A DNA stretch of 36,032 nucleotides from Gordonia otitidis NBRC 100426 (GCF_000248075.1 NZ_BAFB01000195.1:1-36032); one strand, 5' to 3'; numbered from the stretch's first letter, positions 1 to 8,854 are shown. Notes: generated by a model not told the origin, from the letters alone. Translations and numbers: made by a program.

Positions 1-2
1 CA

Positions 3-977
3 CTAGCCGACGGTGATCGCGTCGAGTCGCTCCCGGATGAACTCGCCGCCGACGACGGGCGGGCGACCAGCCACCTTGCCGACCGGGGGCTCGAGCGGTG
101 TCACCACGGCGTCGTGGTTGAGCTCGTAGAAGAAGATCAGAGAGACCAGGTCCTCCTCGGGAGCGTCGGCCTGCGGAGGCAGCACGCGGTGCCTGCCCGC
201 AGGCCACCGTCCACCCGACCAGTATTCGAGGAGGTCGCCGATGTTGACCGTCAGCGCCGACGGATCGTACGGCGCGTCCGCCCAGCCACCCTCGTCGCTG
301 TAGACCTGCAGCCCGCCCGCGCCGGGTTCCCGGTCGAGGATCGTCACCGTACCGAAATCGGTGTGCGGGCCGATGCGGAACTGGCCGGGTTCCGGCTCGC
401 CCACGTCGGTCAGCGGCGGATAGTGATTGATGTTCGAGGTCCAGGTCGCCGAACCCGCGAGATCGCGAAAAGGGTTGTCGCTGCCCGAGAGACCCAACGA
501 CGCAGCCATCAGCGCGAGTAGATCGTCGGACAGTTTCTTGCAGGCGGCCGTCCAGGCCGTGAACAGCTCACGGAGGCGCGGCGCCTCGGCAGGCCACACA
601 TCGGGAGCAAACCAGTAGTCGTCGACCTCGGCGATGCCGACCCGGGTCTGCGCGCCCGAGTTATAGGTCTCCTTGAGATCGGGTGGAGTCTCGGTGCCCT
701 CGGAGGAGCCGTTGGCCTCGAGTCCCGGGCCGATCCACCCACGACCGCCGACTCCAACGGCGTACTGCTGCTTGACTTCTGGTGGCATGGCGAAGAACTC
801 TCGGGCGGCAGCCCGTAGTGCTGCCGGTAACGCGGGATCGATGCCGTGCCCGGTGACGAGCAGGAAGCCCGCCTTCTGCAGCGATTCGTCGACCGCAGCA
901 CAGACGGCGTCGGCACCGGCACCACCTTCTCGCCACTGCGACAGGTCGACCGTCAGGATCGGACTCCGTTCGGTCAC
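3..977 (-). CDS. 2-oxoglutarate/Fe(II) oxygenase, isopenicillin N synthase fold
   Basis: The 324-residue product has the IPNS-family layout: a DIOX_N-like region (about residues 7-125) with the VTGHGI strand, then a 2OG-Fe(II) jelly roll. The iron ligands are visible as His205-x-Asp207 (GPHTDFG) and His263 (GRHRV). The usual Arg-x-Ser that holds 2-oxoglutarate reads Leu277-Val-Ser279, so the Arg is absent at that place. The GTG start (977-975) overlaps the TGA of the upstream deaminase as GTGA, so translation is probably coupled. Known members hydroxylate small molecules; fungal thymine-7-hydroxylase belongs to this fold. Because its partners are a cytosine deaminase and an NCS1 permease, I infer a nucleobase substrate rather than a beta-lactam precursor. 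The family call is firm; the substrate is not. Confidence 0.9.
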   Translation of the reverse strand: MTERSPILTVDLSQWREGGAGADAVCAAVDESLQKAGFLLVTGHGIDPALPAALRAAAREFFAMPPEVKQQYAVGVGGRGWIGPGLEANGSSEGTETPPDLKETYNSGAQTRVGIAEVDDYWFAPDVWPAEAPRLRELFTAWTAACKKLSDDLLALMAASLGLSGSDNPFRDLAGSATWTSNINHYPPLTDVGEPEPGQFRIGPHTDFGTVTILDREPGAGGLQVYSDEGGWADAPYDPSALTVNIGDLLEYWSGGRWPAGRHRVLPPQADAPEEDLVSLIFFYELNHDAVVTPLEPPVGKVAGRPPVVGGEFIRERLDAITVG

Positions 978-1570
978 AGGACCGTTCCCCTCTTCTCCGA
1001 ACGCGCTTCACGCACGCCGCCGTCGACGACGCCGATGTCTTCGTTCCACAACGCGGGATGATCCGCGATGAAGTCCGTCATCATGCCGACGCACCGCTCG
1101 TCGTCGAGAATCGTCACGTCGACGCCGAGGTCGCGCAACCACTCCTCGCCTCCGGCGAACGTCCGGTTCTCGCCGATCACGACGGCACCGATCCCGAATT
1201 GTCGGATCAGCCCGCTGCAGTACCAACACGGCGCCAGGGTGGTGACCATGATCGTCGACGAATAGTCACGTTGCCTCCCGGCGGCGCGGAAGGCGTCCGT
1301 CTCGCCGTGCACGGACGGATCGTCATGTTGCACGCGTCGATTGCGTCCCTGCCCGAGCAGCGTGCCGTCGGCGCTGAACAATGCTGCACCGATCGGGATG
1401 CCGCCCTCGGCGAGGCCGGTCTGCGCCTGCCGGTAGGCGGTGTCGATGAGAGATGTGGTGTCCACGGTGATCGCCGCACCGATGTGTGGGGTCATGTTCT
1501 GACTGTGCGCGCCCCGACCGTCGGGTTCAACCGACAGTCCGTCGTGTCGCGCGCAGACGACTACGTGCAT
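974..1570 (-). CDS. Cytosine/nucleoside deaminase, yeast cytosine deaminase type
   Basis: A zinc-dependent CMP/dCMP-type deaminase of 198 residues. Zn ligands and catalytic Glu are visible as His88-Gly-Glu90 and Pro114-Cys115-x-x-Cys118. The C-terminal half follows yeast FCY1 closely, including a GEN strand, the DDERC helix and the final Trp-x-Glu-Asp-Ile-Gly that closes the active site. It should convert cytosine (and, as known for yeast enzyme, 5-methylcytosine) to uracil or thymine. The ATG at 1570 is preceded by AGGAG five bases away (1580-1576), which decides the start, although it adds about 25 residues to the family core; Met26 (1495) is an alternative without an SD. The 3' end overlaps the oxygenase as GTGA. 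A short tail of about 18 residues follows the FCY1-like end. Confidence 0.9.
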   Translation of the reverse strand: MHVVVCARHDGLSVEPDGRGAHSQNMTPHIGAAITVDTTSLIDTAYRQAQTGLAEGGIPIGAALFSADGTLLGQGRNRRVQHDDPSVHGETDAFRAAGRQRDYSSTIMVTTLAPCWYCSGLIRQFGIGAVVIGENRTFAGGEEWLRDLGVDVTILDDERCVGMMTDFIADHPALWNEDIGVVDGGVREARSEKRGTVL

Positions 1571-1575
1571 ATCGT
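1570..1575 (+). promoter_or_regulatory. Candidate -10 box for leaderless pucR-like mRNA
   Basis: TATCGT fits the actinobacterial TANNNT -10 and lies 6 nt before the ATG at 1582, the spacing of a leaderless transcript. There is no SD for this gene. The box touches the first base of the divergent deaminase start codon. Confidence 0.45.
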
Positions 1576-1581
1576 CTCCTC

Positions 1582-3249
1582 ATGCACGCACGCACCGTCG
1601 GCGAGCCGGTCACCGACTCGCAGCATATCGACAACTCTCACAAATCGGCGCCGTCGTTACGGCGCATCATCGACGACATCCTGGTGGGCGGCAACCCGCG
1701 GGTCCTCACGGCGCACGATCGCCTCGATCGCCCGGTGAGCTGGGTTCATTCGAGCGAGATCTACGAGATAGGGCCACTGCTCGCCGGCGGCGAGCTACTG
1801 CTGACCACAGGGCTCGGACTTGCGGGCCTCGACGCCGGGACGCGCCGTCACTACATCCGCGATCTCGCCGAGCGTGGCGTCGCCGGACTGGCATTCGAGG
1901 TGGGCCGGAGCTTCGACGAGATCCCAGACGAGGTGATCCGGGAGGGCTCCGCGCGCCGACTACCGATTGTCGAACTCCGACAGGTGGTGCCGTTCATCGA
2001 GATCTGTCGCGCGGCGAACACGGCGATCGTGTCCACGGAGGTGTCCGATCTGCGTCTGCGCGGCGCGCTGGATGCCGTTTTGCACGACGACATGGCGTCG
2101 AGTGGCGGTGTGGCCCGCATGCTCGAGCACATCTCCGACGCCGCACACTGCCCCATCGTGCTCGTCGGCTCGGGTGGCGCCCTCATCGCCGCCCACGGCG
2201 TCGACGACGATCGATCGGCGTGGCGGGCCGTCGACGAGCAGATCGCGTCCGTCCCGATCGTCGCCCGTGGGCGTCACATCGCTCGTCTCTTCGCCGGACC
2301 CGCCGGCGTGTCAGCGCACGCTGCGCGTGCCGGCGTGTCGGCGCACGCTGCGCGTGCCGAGGGGTCAATGGCACGCCACCTGGTGGCGATGTTGCTCGAG
2401 TGCGCGAGCGGGCCGCTCACTGCCGCACTGGTGCGGGCGGGCAGCGGACGATCGGCGGTGGGTGCACGGCTCATCGAAGAGTTGCTCGCGGCCCGGCCAA
2501 TCAGACGTGCCGATCTGTTCGCGCGCCTGTCGGGATCGGGTGTCCCGGTGTCGGCGTCGGCGCACATCGTTCCTGTAACGGTGGAGTCACCGGACCCGCG
2601 CATGGCCGAGAACGCGCTCGTGCGGGCCGCATCAGGGCTCGGCGGCGCCGTGTACGAGACTGTCGACGCGACGGTTCACGGCCTCGTGGTCGTCCCTTCT
2701 GCTACCGACGAAGCCGACCCGCACGCCGACGCTGTCGACTGTGTCGCAGCGGCTTTCGAGCAGATCGGAGCCCACGGCGGTCGAGTGACGGTCGTGGTGG
2801 GTCACTCGTGTCCGACCATCGACGCCGCACCGGGCCCCGCCTTGTCGCTCGCGGTCGCGGCATCGTTGCGCACCTGCGCCGAACGGCTGGGCGCCGCAGT
2901 CGAATCGGCGCGCACCAGCGGTTCCGCGCGCAGGGTGTTCACCGCACGGGCGCTGGCCGCCGATGCCGCGGCCCGAACCATCGCAGCAGACGTCCGCGAC
3001 GAACTCCTCGCACTTGTCGAACCGTTGATGGCACACGATCGCGCACAGTCGACGCGCCTCGCCCACACACTCGACACCCATCTGCGTAACGGATGCAGCG
3101 CCACCCGCTCGGCCCAGGCGTTGCACATCGGCAGGCAGAGCCTGTACCAACGACTCGACCGCATCCGCACCGTACTCGGTTTCGACCCCACACAACCCGA
3201 TGTGTACGGATCGGTCATGATGGCCTTCGCCGTCTCCCGCGCCGAGTGA
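1582..3249 (+). CDS. PucR-family transcriptional regulator
   Basis: A 555-residue regulator. The N-terminal part (residues 20-140) matches the PucR purine-catabolism sensor domain, with LRRIIDDILVGGNPRVL and a following ELLLTTGLGL strand. The C-terminal 65 residues are the PucR-type helix-turn-helix (RLAHTLDTHLRNGCSATRSA, then HIGRQSLYQRLDRI). PucR proteins respond to nucleobases or their breakdown products and control uptake and catabolic genes. It diverges from the deaminase-oxygenase pair and converges on the permease, so it is their likely regulator. The ATG at 1582 has no SD but has TATCGT 6 nt upstream, suggesting a leaderless mRNA. Residues 241-258 are an exact tandem copy of nine residues in the linker, which is unusual. 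Family assignment is firm; effector is inferred. Confidence 0.9.
   Translation: MHARTVGEPVTDSQHIDNSHKSAPSLRRIIDDILVGGNPRVLTAHDRLDRPVSWVHSSEIYEIGPLLAGGELLLTTGLGLAGLDAGTRRHYIRDLAERGVAGLAFEVGRSFDEIPDEVIREGSARRLPIVELRQVVPFIEICRAANTAIVSTEVSDLRLRGALDAVLHDDMASSGGVARMLEHISDAAHCPIVLVGSGGALIAAHGVDDDRSAWRAVDEQIASVPIVARGRHIARLFAGPAGVSAHAARAGVSAHAARAEGSMARHLVAMLLECASGPLTAALVRAGSGRSAVGARLIEELLAARPIRRADLFARLSGSGVPVSASAHIVPVTVESPDPRMAENALVRAASGLGGAVYETVDATVHGLVVVPSATDEADPHADAVDCVAAAFEQIGAHGGRVTVVVGHSCPTIDAAPGPALSLAVAASLRTCAERLGAAVESARTSGSARRVFTARALAADAAARTIAADVRDELLALVEPLMAHDRAQSTRLAHTLDTHLRNGCSATRSAQALHIGRQSLYQRLDRIRTVLGFDPTQPDVYGSVMMAFAVSRAE
2302..2355 (+). repeat. Tandem 27-bp duplication inside the PucR linker
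   Basis: Two adjacent 27-bp units (2302-2328 and 2329-2355) differ by one base (A/G at the tenth to twelfth position of the unit) and encode AGVSAHAAR twice in frame. It keeps the reading frame and lies between sensor and DNA-binding parts. Confidence 0.95.
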
Positions 3250-3266
3250 TCGAGTGCCAAACGAGC

Positions 3267-4682
3267 TCAGGCGTAGGCGCGCTGGGATTCCTCGACGGTC
3301 CTGCGCGCGAGGATCAGGTAAGCGACAAACGCAATCGCGAACCCGACGAAGGCTCCGATGTCACCCAATTCGGGGACCGCTCGCACGACGTATCCGACGA
3401 ACTTCTCCTGGTTGCAGAACAGCAGCACCGAGCCGACGAGCGCGATCACGAACGCCGCGAGCCCGCCCCAGTTGACGTACCGGGTGTCGTACAGAAGATT
3501 CAGTGACGGCTTCTCCTTGCGGAGCAGACGGTCGGCGAAGACCACTCCGAGCCACGGACCGATCCAGTAGGCGACCAACAGCAGGAATGCCTCGTACGAC
3601 GCCGCGGCGTCGGCAAGCGCCCACCACGCGACGAGGAATCCGACGACGCCGAACAACACCGTCACCAGCGCTCGCTGGGTGTTCATGGGCATTTTGAAGC
3701 CCATCGTCACGAAGGCCATCGCACCCGAATAGACGTTGATCGCATTGGCGGCGACCGCGCCGACGGCAATGGCGAGCAGCGTGAGGTCGGCCACCAGTGT
3801 CGGCAGGTTGGCGGTGAACGCTGCTGTCGGATTGTCCGACGCCGCCGGGCCGATCGTCACCGACGCCGCTCCGACGAGCATCAGGACGGTGCACGACACG
3901 AACAGACCCAGCGAGGCGTACAACCCGGTCTTCGCCCGAGAGACCGTGGGCGGTAGGTACCGCGTGTAGTCCGCGGCGTAGGGCGTCCATCCGGCGGTGT
4001 AGCCGAAGGCGGCGCCGACGGTCAGCCAGAATCCGGACATCGAGAAACCCCCACCCGATGACGGGGGCGCGTCGAGATGAGACTTGCTGAAGATGATGAC
4101 GGCAGCGATCAGGAAGACGACCGCGAGGATCGGTGCTGCGATGCGTTCGAAGCGCTGCACGAGGTTGTGTCCGAAGAACGCGAAAGCGGTCTGCACGATG
4201 ACGATGATGATTAGCCCGACGAGAGGCGTGAAGCCGAACAGCGTCGACAGCGCGAACGCACCGCTGGCGCTGTTGGTGGCGAACCAGCCCACACCGCACA
4301 TGACCGCCATGAACGTGGCGGGCAGGATGTTTCCGCGATAGCCGAAGGCCAGCCTGCCGAGCACCATCTGCGGCACGCCGTGCAGCGGACCGTCGGCCGA
4401 CAGCAGGTAGTGCGCGACGGCCGCGAGGCCATTACCCAACACCATCGCGACGACGGCCTGCCAGAACGACAGCCCAAACACACCGACCGACAGGACGCCG
4501 ACGAAGATCGTCGCGAACTCGAGGTTGGGTGCCGTCCATGTCCAGAACAACCCGCGCGGTGACCCGTGCCTGGCCTCGACCGGGATCGGCTCGTTGCCAC
4601 CCGGTTCGACGGCGAGGACTTTGTTGCCGTAGTTCAACTGCGAGACGGTGGCCTCGTCGTCGGTGGGTACATCAGTGCTCAT
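3267..4682 (-). CDS. NCS1-family cytosine/purine permease
   Basis: A 471-residue polytopic membrane protein of the nucleobase-cation symporter-1 family (cytosine, purine, allantoin, thiamine). After a soluble N-terminus of about 45 residues comes the family's first helix region (LFWTWTAPNLEFATIFVGVL) and about twelve hydrophobic segments; GYTAGWTPYAADYTRYLP is the typical NCS1 loop before a central helix. It should import a free nucleobase with H+ or Na+. Its stop lies 17 bp from the convergent PucR stop, and it lies beside the deaminase and oxygenase, so it likely supplies their substrate. No strong SD precedes the ATG. Which base it carries cannot be read from sequence. Confidence 0.9.
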   Translation of the reverse strand: MSTDVPTDDEATVSQLNYGNKVLAVEPGGNEPIPVEARHGSPRGLFWTWTAPNLEFATIFVGVLSVGVFGLSFWQAVVAMVLGNGLAAVAHYLLSADGPLHGVPQMVLGRLAFGYRGNILPATFMAVMCGVGWFATNSASGAFALSTLFGFTPLVGLIIIVIVQTAFAFFGHNLVQRFERIAAPILAVVFLIAAVIIFSKSHLDAPPSSGGGFSMSGFWLTVGAAFGYTAGWTPYAADYTRYLPPTVSRAKTGLYASLGLFVSCTVLMLVGAASVTIGPAASDNPTAAFTANLPTLVADLTLLAIAVGAVAANAINVYSGAMAFVTMGFKMPMNTQRALVTVLFGVVGFLVAWWALADAAASYEAFLLLVAYWIGPWLGVVFADRLLRKEKPSLNLLYDTRYVNWGGLAAFVIALVGSVLLFCNQEKFVGYVVRAVPELGDIGAFVGFAIAFVAYLILARRTVEESQRAYA

Positions 4683-4803
4683 GGCCGATACTGTCCTGCC
4701 TCACACCCCGCGGAGCAACCGACGAAGTGTCTGTTGCACGGGCACTTGAGCGCGACAGATCGACGCAGCGAGCAGTCTCGGCGCCCCGCCCGTGACCCCC
4801 CGC

Positions 4804-6348
4804 TCAGTCGACGCAGGGAATGTCGGCGCCACTGTTGACCGCATCGCCCGAATCGGGAGCAGGTCCGTCGAGCGAGGCCGTCGTTTCGTCTTCTGCAGGG
4901 TCACTGGGCGCCGCACTCGTCGACGTCGCGCCCGCGGCGTCGGCGCTCGCTCCCGATGGCACGTCCTGTGTGTCGGTGCTGCCCGACGGCCGCGATGAAC
5001 TCGACGGCGCCTGCATCCCGAAGGCCGTCTGGATCTGTGCGCGCACCTTGGCGACGTCGATGATGTTGACGTCCTGTCCGTCGACCGTGTCGTAGCGCTC
5101 GACGGGGAGAGTGCGGAAGCTGATGCGCTGATCCGACGGCGCGAGCATCTGTTGACCCCACGACATCAGATCCCAGCCGTCGGAGAGCACGACGTCGTTG
5201 TTGAGCGCGCTGGTCAGTCGGTTGAGCTTGCCCGGATCGGTGAGCATTCCTGTGCTCTGCAACTGATGTGTCACAGACAGGAGGAATGCCTGCTGTCGAT
5301 GTGTGCGATCGAGGTCACCGTTGTCGAGGCCGTGGCGCTGCCGTACGAATGCCAGCGACTGCGAGGCGTTCAGGTGCTGACGTCCCGCGGGAAACCGTGC
5401 GCCCGAATATGAGTCGCGCACCGAATGATTCAGGCAGACGTCGATGCCGCCGAGAGCCTTGGCGATGTCGTAGAAGCCGACGAGACTGACCTCGGCGAAA
5501 CGGTCGATCGGTACCCCGGTGAGTTGGCGTACCGTCTGGATCGTCTCGGCCCGCCCCGCCTCGCGACCACGCGACTCGAGTGTGGCCTGGTCGGTGACAC
5601 CCTGGTTGGTCAACTGGTCCTCGACCATCGCCTTCTTGCGGCCGTACGCCTCTTTGATCTTGGCCTGGCTGACGTCGAGTCCGTCGACGTCGACGAGATC
5701 GTCGCGAGGTATGGAGAAGGCGACGATGTTCTTCTTGTCGGCGGGGATGTGGACGAGGATCAGGGTGTTGGTGTTGTAACCGCCCTCATCGCCGTCTCCT
5801 GCGTGCAATTGCTTGAGGATATCGGGCGGCAGATTGTTGCCGTCACGGTCTTTGCGTGTGTCGAGTCCCATCAGCAGGATGTTCTCGGCTCCGCCCGCCG
5901 ATGCCGGACCGCCCGCCAATGCCCCCGAGCGACCGAATCCTCCCGCGACGTGGGTCGCGGTTCCCCACGCGAGCCCGACGACACCGAGGATCGCCACCGA
6001 GCACAGCGCGACCGCCACTCGTCCGATGCGGAACAGCGACGACCGGCCTCGCGGAGGAGTGACCCGGCCCCTTCGGACCGTCCGCCTCGGAATGTCGGGC
6101 GCGTCGGTGACCGCCGGAATGGGTTGGGTCAGGTCGTCGGCAACTCCCCAACGCCCGGTGCGGCTCTGCGCCGGGAAGCTCTGGGGTGGCATGCCCTCCG
6201 AAGCGGAATCGCGACGCCGCGAGCGCGCAGCCACCTCGCCTGCGGTCAACCGCCCGCCGTCGGGTCCGCGGAACTGCCGACGGCCGGGGGCGCCGTGTCC
6301 AGGAGGATCGCGGTGAGCATGACCGCGCGACATTCCCTCCTGCTCCAT
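4804..6348 (-). CDS. LytR-CpsA-Psr (LCP) family cell-wall ligase
   Basis: A 514-residue membrane-anchored protein. A basic, disordered cytoplasmic tail (residues 1-108) is followed by one transmembrane helix (about 111-133) and the LCP domain (155-345). The domain has NILLMGLDTR, FSIPRDDLVDV, the acidic QAKIKEAYG strand and the Arg-rich FVRQRHGLDNGDLDRTHRQQ block that binds the polyprenyl pyrophosphate. A Ser/Pro/Asp-rich tail follows from about 448. LCP proteins join glycopolymers such as arabinogalactan to peptidoglycan outside the membrane. An AGAGAGG stretch 8 nt before the ATG supports the start; Met6 is an alternative. The next gene, on the opposite strand, is also an envelope glycosyltransferase. 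Confidence 0.93.
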   Translation of the reverse strand: MEQEGMSRGHAHRDPPGHGAPGRRQFRGPDGGRLTAGEVAARSRRRDSASEGMPPQSFPAQSRTGRWGVADDLTQPIPAVTDAPDIPRRTVRRGRVTPPRGRSSLFRIGRVAVALCSVAILGVVGLAWGTATHVAGGFGRSGALAGGPASAGGAENILLMGLDTRKDRDGNNLPPDILKQLHAGDGDEGGYNTNTLILVHIPADKKNIVAFSIPRDDLVDVDGLDVSQAKIKEAYGRKKAMVEDQLTNQGVTDQATLESRGREAGRAETIQTVRQLTGVPIDRFAEVSLVGFYDIAKALGGIDVCLNHSVRDSYSGARFPAGRQHLNASQSLAFVRQRHGLDNGDLDRTHRQQAFLLSVTHQLQSTGMLTDPGKLNRLTSALNNDVVLSDGWDLMSWGQQMLAPSDQRISFRTLPVERYDTVDGQDVNIIDVAKVRAQIQTAFGMQAPSSSSRPSGSTDTQDVPSGASADAAGATSTSAAPSDPAEDETTASLDGPAPDSGDAVNSGADIPCVD

Positions 6349-6591
6349 CCGTTTCGCCTCTCTCGTTTCGTTGAACCTCCGACACCGTGACCGGCATCAC
6401 AGGAGCGGCGCGGACTCCCCCACCCCGACTGGGCAACGTTAGTGATGACGCCTGTGAGAGCACTGAGTACTCGACGATCGGGGCGGAACGGACACGCGGA
6501 AGCGGTAGGTGGCACCGCATTTCGTTGCTCACAGCGACCTGGCAGCGGAGCCTCAGCCATACCTCAGTGGATCCGTCGCACCATCGACGTC

Positions 6592-8771
6592 GTGACCACA
6601 GCTTCCCGCGCTGCCGACTTCGGCGCGTCTCCCGCACGCCAGTCGATCGAGAACGTCGGCATCAGCCCGGACGACATCCCCCTCCCCCGGGCGACAACCC
6701 GGGAGCGGGTCGCATTCGTTGCACTGCTGGTGGGCACCGCGGCGCTCTACCTGTGGAACATCACCGTCAACGGGAACGCCAATACGTTCTATGCCGGCGC
6801 GGCATGGGCGGGCTCCCGCAACTGGGAGGCCCTGTTGTTCGGGTCCGTCGATCCGTCGAACTTCATCACCGTCGACAAACCGCCGGTGTCGCAATGGATC
6901 ATGGGTCTGTCCGGACAGGTCTTCGGATACTCGTCGGCGAGCATGCTCGTCCCCGAGGCCGTGATGGGAGTGGCTTCGGTGGCACTGCTGTATGCGACGG
7001 TGACACGCGTCTCAGGCCGTACGGCCGGGCTCATCGCCGGTGCAGCACTCGCGCTGACGCCGGTGGCAGCCATGATGTTCCGGTTCAACAACCCCGACGC
7101 CGCGATGGTCCTGCTCATGACCGCGGCCGCTTACTGCACCGTGAGGGCGACGTCACGAGCGAGCATGCGATGGCTCGTGTTGGCCGGCGTCGCCCTTGGC
7201 TTCGCCTTCCTCGCAAAGATGCTCGAAGGACTGATGGTGTTGCCGGCCCTGGGCTTCGTCTATCTCTTGGCCGCGCCGACTTCGTTGGGCCGCCGTGTGT
7301 GTCATCTGCTCGCCGCGACGCTGGCATTGGTGGTCTCGTCCGGGTGGTACGTGCTCCTCACACTCCTGTGGCCCGCGTCGTCACGGCCCTATCTCGCGGG
7401 CTCGACGGACAACAACTTCATGAATCTCGTCCTCGGTTACAACGGGCTCGATCGGATCGCGGGTCACGGTGGCGGCCATTCCCCTGCGCCCGCCGACATG
7501 GAGCAGCTGGCACGAGAGAATCCTGCTCTCACAGGGGGATTCGGGGGCGGGATGTTCGGTAGCGCACCCGGGATCACACGACTGTTCGGCGGCGAGTTCG
7601 GCGCGGAGATCTCGTTCCTGCTCCCGTCGGCACTCGTTGCCTTCGTCGTCGTGCTCGTGCTTCGCGGGCGCACGCCACGCACCGATCTCGTCCGCGCGGG
7701 TGCGCTGCTCTTCGGCCTGTGGTTGTTGGTCGACGGAATCGTGTTGTCCTACATGAGCGGAACGGTCCACCCCTACTATTCACTGGCGATCGCGCCACCG
7801 GTAGCTGGTCTGGTCGGTATCGGGGTCGTCGAGGCCTGGCGCGCCCGATCCTCGGCGATCGTGTGGAAGATGATCACCGCGCGCGTCGGGTTGGCAGCGA
7901 TGATCGTCTCGGGCGGCATCTGGGCGTTCGCGCTTCTCGACCGCGAGCCGTCGTGGTTTCCCTGGCTGCGCTGGGCGTGCTCATCGTCGCCGTTCTCGCC
8001 GGAGTTCTCGCCGTCGTGCCCATCACCGCGCGTCGACCCGTCGCGGCAATCGCCACTGGATGCGGTGTCCTCGCAATCCTCTCGGCGCCCGCAGCGTTCG
8101 CGATCAACGGCGACACCGTGGCGCACACGGGCGGCAGCCCATCGGTGTTGCCAGGCCACCTGGGTTCGAGCGGCTCGGCGATCACTCATTCGGCGGCCTA
8201 TCCGACGCACAACCGCGCCGGTGGTGTCTTCGAGAGCACAGATCGACAACGGGGTGGGTTCGGCTCGGCGCCGGATTCGCCTGCGCTTGACCGGCTACTG
8301 GCATCGAGCACCGCACGGTGGGCTGCCGCCACCAGTCGTACGTCGACGGCGGCTGCGCTCGAACTCGATGCGCGCGTTCCGGTGATGGGAATCGGCGGGT
8401 TCTCGAACGACCCCACGCCCACGCTGGCGCAGTTCCAGAAGTATGTGGCCGACAACGAGATCGGCTACTACGTCGTCGCCGCGGGCGGACCGGGCTCGGC
8501 AGATCGCGCGCCGTCCGGCAGCACCTACACCCACGGCGCGGGCGGATCACGCAGCGGATCGGTGACCGTACCGATTCAGCAATGGGTGGCGAGCCACTAC
8601 ACAGGCCACACCGTCGGCGATTACACCGTCTACGACCTGAGTCCGGGCACGAGACCCACCGAGTCGTCGACGTCGGTCCACACAGCAGCCGCGCAACAGC
8701 AGCGCGGCCGGCCGATGCCCGCGTCGCAGTCCGGATATCGGCATCGTTTCCATCACCTGGCACGCAACTGA
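6592..8771 (+). pseudogene. GT39/YkcB-like mannosyltransferase, frameshifted
   Basis: The 5' frame encodes a GT39 (PMT-like) polytopic glycosyltransferase: the NGNANTFYAGAAWAGSRNW block, VDPSNFITVDKPPVSQW and multiple hydrophobic segments. At about 7975-7981 the homology jumps to the -1 frame: WLRWA in the first frame continues as VLIVAVLAGVLAVV in the second. The second frame then carries the extracellular YkcA/B-type C-terminal domain (PVMGIGGFSNDPTPTLAQFQKYV). Inserting one G (gcgtg to gcggtg) near 7977 rejoins the frames. Left unrepaired, the first frame continues with non-homologous Ser/Arg-rich sequence to 8385. The start is uncertain: GTG 6592 gives a sensible N-terminus, while an earlier GTG at 6442 adds unconvincing sequence. 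It could be a sequencing error or a real inactivation. Confidence 0.85.
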
Positions 8772-8782
8772 GGAGAAGACCG

Positions 8783-8854
8783 GTGTTTTGTCAGCAAATT
8801 CAGAGTTCCGCCATGCCCATGCTCTCAGTCGTCGACGGCAGTGTGGTCCCGTGA
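8783..8854 (+). CDS. Short SD-led leader ORF coupled to the HtrA-like gene
   Basis: A 23-codon ORF starting with GTG, with a perfect AGGAG (8771-8775) 7 nt upstream. Its TGA (8852-8854) overlaps the GTG of the protease gene as GTGA. The peptide begins M-F-C-Q-Q. The protease start has no SD of its own, so ribosomes probably load here and re-initiate. Expression is inferred; no homologue is claimed. Confidence 0.5.
   Translation: MFCQQIQSSAMPMLSVVDGSVVP

Noticed and set aside
3..977. Beta-lactam biosynthesis enzyme (true isopenicillin N synthase)
   Set aside because: No ACV synthetase or other beta-lactam gene nearby; coupled partners point to nucleobase metabolism. Only the fold is shared.
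1058..1738. Plus-strand ORF opposite the deaminase
   Set aside because: It runs antisense through a deaminase with intact zinc motifs and into the regulator's start; no family features.
7980..8385. Continuation of the mannosyltransferase in its first frame to 8385
   Set aside because: After 7980 the sequence is Ser/Arg-rich with no family likeness, whereas the other frame resumes the family; it is frameshift read-through.
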